Shown here: piece by piece, positions 56,561 to 64,000 of the stretch | Layout: each line of letters begins with the position of its first letter | How positions within the stretch are numbered: position 1 is the stretch's first letter | Origin: Symbiodinium microadriaticum | Taxonomy: Eukaryota > Sar > Dinophyceae > Suessiales > Symbiodiniaceae | Direction of reading: 5' to 3' | Length of the DNA: 64,000 nt | Assembly: GCA_001939145.1 (NCBI GenBank) | Contig: LSRX01000064.1 | Location: forward strand, 493,119-557,118 | Notes under the pieces: generated by a model | Databases searched by the model: none | What the model saw: only the letters and a program-made list of their open reading frames with translations | Told to the model about the DNA's origin: nothing | Translations under genes and position numbers: made by a program

Positions 56561-57424
56561 AAGCATAGTAAGGAGCCCCAAAAAGGTATGTTCTTTGGGG
56601 TCCAGGCAGGGTTTAGAGTTAGTCCTCGGAGCTTGGACTCAGTCTGGGCTCTCTCTTCGTTTGGGGATTATGAGTAGGTGTTGGCATAGGTGGGTGTGGG
56701 GGTGTGGAAACCCAAACATGCAGATTCCATTTCTGAACATCGCAAACCCCAAAACCCTAAAGCCCTGAACCCTAAACTCCTAACCTCAAGCCCTCAACCC
56801 TAAAGCCCTATGTAAACCCTAAAGCCTTGAACCCTAAACTCTTAACCTCAAGCCCTAGACCCCAAACCTACACTCTAGGGCCTTTTGTGCTTAGAACCCA
56901 CCGCTGCGCCCGAAGCCCCGAAACCCGCGTCAGCGCTGTCGTGACACAGTCAGGGAGCAGCCTGAGCCGGGCCCTTATGGTCTTATGGTTTAGGATTTAG
57001 GAATTTAGGGCTTTCGGGTCTTAGGGATTTAGGATTAGGGATTTAGGGCTTTCGGGGTTTAGGGATTTAGGGATTTAGGGGTTTAGGGTTTAGGGATTGA
57101 GGGCTTAGGCCTTGTAGGTTTTCGGGTGCTTTTCGGGCTTAGGCGACAACTCCCATCAGGTTTCCGGAAGGGATCGAGGAGGAATCTAAACAGGAGAATG
57201 CTAGAATTCCTGTAAATGTGGCTCCCGTAAGGATGTGGAAGAGATCGAAAAGGGATTCGAAACGGTTGTACAGAGGTTTCGGGTTTGGGGCTTCGGGTTT
57301 GGAAGCATATGCCAGTTCGCGTAGTAATTACCGGCACTCAACTCTGAACCCCCAACTTCCGCCTGAAACAGGACACCCTAGCCATTGAACCCCAAACACC
57401 TGACCACAAAGCCGATCCCTTAAC
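56561..57424. other. Intergenic DNA with telomere-like tracts
   Basis: 56,571-56,620 is an inverted-repeat arm (GTTCTTTGGGGTCCAGG) matching the left flank of the retroelement. CCCTAAA variants at 56,745-56,870 and TTTAGGG at 56,990-57,110. No gene. Confidence 0.55.
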
Positions 57425-57533
57425 CCAGGACCCTAAACCCTAAACCCCTTAAGGAATATACCCCAAATCATAATAATAAGGCCCCTAAAGTTTAAGGTAG
57501 ATTCCTTATTTAAGGTGTATTGGGTTCTCTGGG
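57425..57533. mobile_element. TIR mini-element, family A, left end worn
   Basis: AAGGAATATACCCCAAATCA and AAGTTTAAGGTAGATTCCTT arms, then TATTGGGTTCTCTGGG at the right. The left outer end is replaced by CCCTAAA units. Confidence 0.65.
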
Positions 57534-57634
57534 AACCCTCGACCCAGATCCCCAGGCACTGAAGCCTGGAAATGGCTCAACCTCGGTTTTTGGAGATTCA
57601 CCAAGTCAGCTGGTGCTAGGTCGACCGGTGTAGG

Positions 57635-57690
57635 GTTTAGGGTTTAGGGCCTAAACCCTAAACCCTAAACTTAAAACTTAAAGTTTAGGG
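57635..57690. repeat. Head-to-head telomere-like junction
   Basis: GGGTTTAGGGTTTAGGG meets CCTAAACCCTAAACCCTAAA with no spacer at 57,650/57,651. Confidence 0.85.
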
Positions 57691-57728
57691 GTTGAGGGGA
57701 GAAGGGTCAGCCCACGCGGTGGCGCGAA

Positions 57729-57832
57729 CTACGGCTGATGATAGACATCCTGCATGACCCAGAATCAGGAATATACCATAATTCCCAAAGTTTGGGGTCC
57801 TTAAGGTACAGCATTTGTATCATCAACGGTAG
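57729..57832. mobile_element. TIR mini-element, family B
   Basis: CTACGGCTGATGATAGACAT and TTGTATCATCAACGGTAG ends. The core GGAATATACCATAATTCCCA lies in reverse orientation. Confidence 0.78.
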
Positions 57833-59340
57833 GTCGTCCCCAAAACTTAAGTCACAGACTTCAGTCACCACCTGGGATCCGGCAGACATTCTGCAGACTT
57901 CTCGGCCCGCAAACCCTAAACCCTAAACCCCTAAACCCCTAAACCCTAAACCCCAAACCCTAAACGCTTAAACCCTAAACCCTAAAGGCCAACTCGCAAG
58001 CTGAGTCCAAAAATCCTTGTAAGTTACGGGCCGATCAGAAGTGCCAATGCGATTTACCTTTGATTACGGCTACCCTAACTCTAAAGCCCAAGCCCCGAAC
58101 CCACTTGCAATATTCATGACGCAAGTGCTTCGGGAGATATCATCCTATAACTATGAAAAAAGATCCCACCAGAAAAATAGTCTTGGCCCCAAACCCTAAA
58201 CCCTGAACCCCTAAACCCTTAAACCCAAAACCCTAAGACCCTAAACTGTTATTCAGGCTCCCAAATCGCTGGGCTTGCGGCCCATTTCGCGGTCAAGGCC
58301 GGTGCCGTTGGGGGCGGCCTTGGATGAGCCCAAGGCACTGCATTCTGTTAAGGTCGGAGGGAGCGTGTTAGGCTTTAACTGCGTAGGATGGGGTTCAGGT
58401 TACCCTAAACCCTTAGCGCGAAACCCCTAAACCCTGAAACCTAAACCCCTAAACCCCTGAAGCCTTAAACCCTGAACCTCTAAACCCCTAGGGTTGAGGA
58501 TATGCTGCGGGCCGGGGAGGATCCGGCTTCATGAGGTTGCTTTAGGGTTTGGGGTTGCGGCCGTCATGTCTTGACTGTCGCCTTGAACCTTTAGGGGTTC
58601 CGTATGTAACTGACGATTTAAGAACTTGGCATTCATGGCTTATAAATCCTAAAAACCCGAAACGCGAGAACCGAACCCAACTTTAAACCCAAAGCCTAAA
58701 CCGCAAACCCCAAGCCCGAAACCCTAGAGCCGAAACCCTAAACTCCTAAACACCGCTTCTTTCACCCAGGAGATCCGGCAGTTTCTATCGGTTCGAGGGG
58801 ATGTTGCAAGAAAAGTCACATGGGGTCCCGCTTTAATTGCTTTTCAGACTTCTGGCGTAGTCTTCTGAAAAATTCTGAACCTAAACGGTAAACCCAAAAA
58901 CCCAAAACCCTACACCGCAAACCGTTAGGGAGAGGAGCATTTACACGGAGGAAACTGCAGGGGTTGTCATCTCACACTTTTCTGCCTATGACCCGAAGGG
59001 GGCAAATGCCTACTGCTCATGGTTTAGGGTTTAGGTTGCAACTCTCTCTCTCTCTATATATCTATATATATATATATACATCTATACACACATACATGAG
59101 ACATTCATACATACCTACCTACCTACCTACCTACCTACCTACCTACCTACCTACCTACCTACCTACCTACCTACCTACGCCTTACTCTGGCTTGCCTTCT
59201 GATGCCAATTCTTGGAGTTGTGCATTTCCACACCTCTCTTGATGACCGCAGGCCGCCCAGCCAGAGCTTCAGCACTCTCAATCATGACACACACGGAGTT
59301 GGTCACCGGATCCAATGCCCGATGCAAACGTCTGTCCATT
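57833..59340. other. Intergenic DNA with repeats
   Basis: CCCTAAA at 57,910-57,985 and 58,400-58,490, weaker CCCGAAA/CCCTAAA at 58,650-58,750, (CT)/(TA) runs at 59,041-59,080 and (CTAC)n at 59,112-59,177. No gene. Confidence 0.6.
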
Positions 59341-59367
59341 CCCAGAGAACCCAATACCCCTTAATTA
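59341..59367. mobile_element. Solo left end of family A
   Basis: CCCAGAGAACCCAATACCCC followed by TTAATTAA. No matching right end is found nearby. It lies at the border between repeat-rich DNA and the gene island. Confidence 0.6.
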
Positions 59368-60076
59368 ACTCACTTGTCGGGTGGGTCGGGCCAAGTCAAG
59401 GTTAAACTTTTGCCAATGTTTAACTGGAGATATTTGCACTACCCCGGGATAGCCGACTTATACAAGAAGGTAGCCCCAAAAGATGATCCCGGGTGTATGT
59501 TGGAAACACAAGCAGGTCTTTTTGCTCGCCCAGCTTTTGCGACATCGACGGTCGGCGAGCAACGACCTAGGCGGTTTAGGGTTTTTGGGTATCGGGTTCA
59601 GGGTATAGGTAATTAGGGATTAGAACAGATGATTTCAGAATGTTCCGTAGGCTCGTAATTAAAATAAAAGTACCTGAGATCATGCACAACATCAGGGCGG
59701 ACTGAGCATGCACCCGTGCGCACGAAGCTATGCTCGACAGGCATGTCTGAGTCCTGGACATGGCCACGCAGAGAGTTCGCCTGCCACAACAATCAACCGC
59801 CGGCTCACCACAATCAACGTTTAGTGCACAAGCATCTGTGCAAGAATAGCCCGGGCTTTTTCAAACACTTCGCAATGTCAAAACCTTCGCGTGCGACGCA
59901 CCATCGGCTGGAACTCCCGAAGCTACCTGGAGCAGCTCTAGATGCATGCAAGTTTTAGTTGAAGGTATTCTCAAAAAGGAAACGAAATTGCAAACCAAGC
60001 GGCTGGGACCAGATGTCCAAGGCCACTCCCAAAAGGATTTTGTAGACGGTCTTCGGAGGAGTGCTCGAAATGATAT
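59368..60076. other. Unique DNA, no clear gene
   Basis: A TTTAGGG-like patch near 59,575 is the last in the window. Short plus-strand frames have no recognised domain. Confidence 0.4.
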
Positions 60077-61012
60077 TCAAGGGCTTGCTAGCGAGGCACA
60101 TGTTGATATCGTCATCAGACTCGTAGCCGAGAAGTCGCAGATATTCATGGCTCCCAAGATGGTAGCTGCGGCCCTTCCTGGACATGATGTGTTCGCCTCA
60201 GATGATTCAACCAGTTCTTCTGAAGCACCCCTTCGCAAAAAAAATTATGCTCAAACATGTTGATTGGGCTGACGTGAACGCCAAATCAATGCCAAGTCAC
60301 CTTGAGCAGTGCATCTCGGCGGGTGGCGCGATAACTTAAGCTGCTTCGCCCGAGCATTCACATACCACGATGAGTCTTTCGTGGCCTCCTGCTTCAACAT
60401 GTCCACAGCTTCTCTGATGCGCTTGCGGCCGGCACTGGCATCATCGGAGTCGCCATTCGGAGCCACAATCTTTTCCATTGTGGAGCGCGGGCTCTGAGCA
60501 TCAGGCATGTATGCAGGCGGCATCAGAATCTCAAACTTGGTATTGTTGGAGTCAACGATGTTCTTCAAGCCCACATCCTTTTGGGATAGAAAAAGCAACC
60601 AACTCGACTCGGAGTATACTGTGCCCATCTTCTCCCAGTGCAGCTCGCGCATTTCCACCTGCCATCCAGCCTGCTTGTAATCGGCAATCAAATCCAAGTC
60701 CGGCTTGGGACGCAACACAAAGGCCATGACACTGACACCCTTCTTGGACCTCTCGATATTCAGAAGGGTTTGCAAAGCCTCGTTGCTATCAAGAGCAGCT
60801 GCCAGGACAGCATTGGATGTTTGCAAAGGAAATCCCTGCATCGCATCATCACAAATACTGACGCCTAAGTCAAAGGAGCCACCGTACCGCACTCGTGGAA
60901 CGGACTTCCAATCTTGCTGGGGCAGGAGAACAGTATGAAGAAGCTTGATGCGACCCTGCTCTACAAGCTTGCATGCATTCAGGCCGAAGCCGCACCACAC
61001 AACTTCAGCCAT
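60077..61012 (-). CDS. Hypothetical protein, two predicted exons
   Basis: Not recognised. Exon 1 runs from ATG at 61,012 to 60,301 (MAEVVWCGFGLNACKLVEQG...), ending at a good donor CAAG|GTGACT. An acceptor GTGCTTCAG|AAG at 60,220 gives exon 2 (60,219-60,077), which continues in frame (EELVESSEANTSCPGRAA...) to TGA. The intron is 81 bp and the product is 284 residues. The protein looks globular: a hydrophobic/aromatic middle (GWQVEMRELHWEKMGTVYSE, SSWLLFLSQKDVG), then a charged region (AGRKRIREAVDMLKQEATKD). No catalytic motif is visible. An in-frame TGA lies a few codons before the ATG. It sits 227 bp downstream of the methyltransferase gene on the same strand. Transcript data would be needed to confirm the splice sites. 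Confidence 0.55.
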
Positions 61013-61217
61013 GAAAGACAAAGGTCAAGGGCCACGTCGGGCTTCGAAGCAAAACCTCTTGAACCAAGCGCGATATGAGACCAGTCTGATTCAATGCTTC
61101 ACGCACCAACCCCACAACGCAGTGAATTGAAGCATTAGCGACAGCAGCACCGCCGAATGGATTTTGCACTGCGCCTGATCTAAGCGGCTTGGCGTTGTCA
61201 CGCCAACATGGCCATTG
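61005..61217 (-). other. Open frame between the two island genes
   Basis: 71 codons without an ATG-led start, with protein-like text (GAVQNPFGGAAVANASIHCV, then GLVREALNQTGLISRLVQEV), ending in TGA seven codons into the overlap with the downstream gene start region. It could be an extra exon of either neighbour. No consistent splice pair was found. Confidence 0.3.
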
Positions 61218-61238
61218 CTACAAAACTGGCTGCTGCCA

Positions 61239-62848
61239 TCACTTGCACAGGTCTAGATGGGCTAGCAAAGGCGACATAACCTTGCAGAGTCCAGCAAGGC
61301 TCATAGCATTGCCCGACATTTCATAAAGTTCAGCCTCAGTCACCAGATCAAGCTTCAAGTCCGGCCCGTAGCCCAAGATCGCAAGGTGACGCTCAGGCTT
61401 GATGTAGCTGAAAGTCTTCAGATCATACAATCGTGTTGACGTCGCAAGTGTCTTGACCACACCGTGTAGCACGACTTGCCCCCGATGAGTGGCCTGAGTG
61501 ATGTCGGCGTACTTCGTGTCACCCGTATCTTGCGCAGCGGCGATGATCATGCTGTAGACGTCCAGGCTGCCAGCTTGAGCGGCCGTCATTTGGTTGTTCT
61601 CTGGTCTCCTGCTTGGACGCTTGCCCATATCTGGCGGCACCGTGTCCTCTGGCAGCCGCTTTGCATCGAGTGCTTTCTGCAAACCCTCCGAAAAGTGCTT
61701 ATGATAAGCAGCATCCTTGGCCCATTGCCGACCCGCATCCTCCTTGGATTTGGTTGCAGCTGCCGGTCTCACATTCGGAGCTTTCGGCACAAGCAGGTGG
61801 TCCATATGGTGGCGCGGCTTCGCCACACACACGTTCTCCAAGTGCACTGCAAGTGCAGCCCAGGATGCCGCTTTGAAGTCGTCGCATCGGGACCCCACAA
61901 TCCACACTCGCGGACGCCTTTCTGGGAGAGGAGCCGACGTGGCGCTCAGATCGGCAACTGTATACATCGGCAAATGCTTCTTAATGTAGCTCATGTAGTG
62001 CTCAAGTGGACTCAGGGGCTTAGGAGCAGCTCCATCATTGCCGCCGGAACTCGCCGCAGCCGCAGTCGCACTCGGAGTTGAAGCCTTTGGCGCCATCCTG
62101 GGAAAAATCGCGAAATGCCACAACCGTACACATACATACATATACATACCTATTTATTTACATTTTTGTATCAGCAAGGTTTTCACAAACCCAAATCCCA
62201 CCTGCATCCTTCGACATTCTCCAGGATGAAGAACTCTGGACGACAGTGTCTGATTGAAGCGATGGATAACTCAAACGTTTGTAACGATTGAGAATCATCT
62301 CCAAGCGGGTCCGCAGTGGCATCCCAGCGATTCGCGCGCAAAGCCGAATTGGCTTTGCACACGAAGCCGCCAATCCACACACACGGCTGCTGCTGCACAA
62401 CGCATTTCCGACCGTGTCTCACGCAGAAACTCCCTGCCTTTGCCAGCGCCTTGCCAGTGCCTGCAGCATCTGCAAACAAGTGCATAGGATCATGATTGAG
62501 CAGATTGAGCACGTTCGGTCCAGCTGCACACTCTGCCCCATAGATCTGCCTCGCTGGCAGCTTAAGGTCCATATGCTTGAGCAAGTAGGCTGGGGCGTTC
62601 AAGCCATCAAAGCAGCTTGCAAAATGCAAGCCTGAGGCATTTCTGCCACCATCCAGATGAGCAGTAACGCCAGTAACGCCATCTTCACGCATCTTGGTCC
62701 TGGCAACCGACACCATCTCCTTGCAGAAGCTTTCCAGCTGGAAAGGCGCTTGGGTCGTAGTGGGAGGAGGTTTCTGTTTGCAGGTCTTGGCCTTCTGCGC
62801 AGGCTTCTTGTGTGCAGCCGGTTTCTTCTTCACCAGCTGCTTTCCCAT
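61239..62848 (-). CDS. C5 cytosine DNA methyltransferase-like, two exons
   Basis: Predicted to transfer methyl from S-adenosylmethionine to cytosine C5 in DNA. Exon 1 is 62,848-62,202 and exon 2 is 62,097-61,239. The 104-bp intron has ends CAG|GTGGGA and TTTCCCAG|GATGG, and joining keeps one frame (501 residues). Seen motifs: I HFASCFDGLNAPAYLL (75-90), acidic YGAEC (103-107), IV GFVCKANS (161-168, Cys164), VI ENV (210-212), VIII PERRPRVWIVGSR (274-286) and X-like SGNAMSL (477-483). Family enzymes normally have Pro-Cys in motif IV. Here it is Val-Cys, so activity is uncertain. The N-terminus is Lys/Pro-rich (PAAHKKPAQKAKTCKQKP), DNA-binding or nuclear in character. Start chosen at the first ATG. 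An upstream exon is possible. Cytosine methyltransferases are known both as host genes and as retrotransposon cargo in dinoflagellates. No RT is adjacent here. Confidence 0.72.
62098..62201 (-). other. Predicted intron of methyltransferase-like gene
   Basis: A GT-AG intron of 104 bp containing a GTATGTATATGTATGTATG run. Removing it restores the frame from ENVEGC through Arg to MAPKAS. Donor and acceptor share the AG|G context common in dinoflagellate introns. Confidence 0.65.
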
Positions 62849-64000
62849 GATGGCCACAGCTTCTACTCAGATTGCACAGCTGAAGGCCCCGTTCTAAGGC
62901 GCATGAGCCACAAGTTCCAACATCAAGCCACAGTTGTGAGCGCACGGGGGGAGGGTGGCAGTGTGCAAGACCGTGCGTGGCATTTTTGCAGAGAGATCCT
63001 GACCAATAGCAACTGACGTGGCATTTCAATTGCATAGAGTGCACAAGACATATCATCGCTCTGAGGTCTGTTCGCTATTGGCCCACACCATACTGGTGAG
63101 AATAATCTCTGCATGATAGGGCTTCAGACTTTATTCACGAATTGCAAACTGAAACTTAAACCACGATGATTGCACAGCTGATCGATGCCTCCGAGTCGAA
63201 GCCACCGCAATCCTGGCTGGACAAGCTGGGTGGAAACCGAGTCAATCAAAGCTGGCTACTGTAGTCTTGCTAGGTCACATACAACCCATGTTCTCAGGTT
63301 ATGCACACGACAGGAAACTGATAATCGGCTTCGCATTCATGATAATGGCCACCGCAGATCTGATGGGGTCGAGCACTTAGGATTTTGGACTTGCTTGGCA
63401 CTATGGATTCTTACTAATGCCGATATAGAAGTCGGAGGGGTATACCTAACAAAAGACCGCAGCTAGTCGATGAATCGATGAGATTGCAATGATTCACTCT
63501 CGGCTCGAAGGTACTACTGACTGGCTGGTATGTACTACCCACAGCTCCGGCTCATCCGGCGCCCCCTGGGAGGCACCGCCAAGATAAGCAAAGATTTGAC
63601 TATACCTTGTCAAGTCCGCGGCACTAAATCTTAGCCACAATGTTGGCTTCTCCCCCGAGTCCGAGGCAATGGACATGACAAGCACGGACGACAACCGCGT
63701 AATTGTTCACCAGTGTGTTGCGGCAGCAACTGCAGTTCGCTCCAAGCCCATCAAAGACCGCGTCAGAGTTATCCCTCTAACCTCGCGAAGCATAAAATGG
63801 GCAGGAGGAATCTGAGAGCTGCACATAGCCAGGCAGCAGCAGCTGCTGGCCAGAATCTTGGTGACAGCAATTGAAATTGGTCCATGCATGTGTGCAGCAC
63901 ATCTGTCTGGTGTGATCGGATGCTCATTACATACCCTTCCTGCATTATGTGTCGGTTACGACAAAGTAGGTCTCGATGGCCCCAGCATGATAAAAAAAAA
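62849..64000. other. Gene-island flank, possible exon
   Basis: On the minus strand one frame is open at 63,889-63,710 and again at 63,706-63,494, broken by one TGA at 63,707-63,709, with text such as SGEKPTLWLRFSAADLTRYS. This could be an exon pair or a decayed gene of unknown kind. The window ends in nine A residues. Otherwise no feature is supported. Confidence 0.3.

Noticed and set aside
62657-63056. Frames of 119-123 codons overlapping the methyltransferase start
   Set aside because: Antisense and shifted shadows of exon 1, with Cys/His/Ser-rich text and no domain.
1-64000. tRNA, rRNA or CRISPR arrays
   Set aside because: No cloverleaf, ribosomal core words or regularly spaced repeat-spacer units were noticed. 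Regular repeats are microsatellites or telomere-like arrays.

Overview
The window looks like nuclear DNA of a dinoflagellate, most plausibly of the Symbiodiniaceae type. The basis is (i) hundreds of scattered plant/alveolate-type telomere units (TTTAGGG / CCCTAAA) in both orientations, (ii) many ~80-130 bp hairpin-like elements with terminal inverted repeats (TIRs), (iii) a retroelement with a GIY-YIG + reverse transcriptase polyprotein, (iv) an atypical C5 cytosine methyltransferase gene with a short spliceosomal intron, and (v) very long simple repeats with few genes. No sequence search was possible, so the taxon is inference.

Layout. 1-51.2 kb is gene-poor and built from degenerate telomere-like tracts (TTTAGGG, TTTAGGGG, TTTCGGG, TTTATAGGG and complements), microsatellites and at least nine families of short palindromic/TIR elements (called A-I here). 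The only convincing gene there is a PEX13-like peroxin fragment on the minus strand at about 11 kb. Two patches (38.6-39.25 kb and 44.9-46.0 kb, minus strand) look coding but broken. A 556-bp segment is directly duplicated at 48.5-50.2 kb. Assembly gaps lie at 10,319-10,411, 21,741-21,761, 42,177 and 56,560.

51,253-56,559 is a 5.3-kb retroelement bounded by identical 277-bp direct repeats. Its 1,058-residue ORF1 carries an N-terminal GIY-YIG nuclease-like domain followed by a reverse transcriptase with motifs A, B and C (YVDD). Direct terminal repeats plus GIY-YIG plus RT point to a Penelope-like element, with the nuclease at the N-terminal (permuted) end. Downstream are a basic coiled-coil ORF2 and, after one in-frame TGA, a membrane-segment ORF3. 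The element sits inside a short inverted-repeat sequence and is the most interesting system in the window.

56.6-59.4 kb returns to telomere-like and TIR-element DNA. 59.4-64.0 kb is a gene island almost free of telomere-like repeats: on the minus strand a two-exon DNA cytosine-5 methyltransferase-like gene (predicted 501 aa, catalytic PC changed to VC) is followed by a two-exon gene of unknown function (predicted 284 aa). There is no evidence that the island genes and the retroelement work together.
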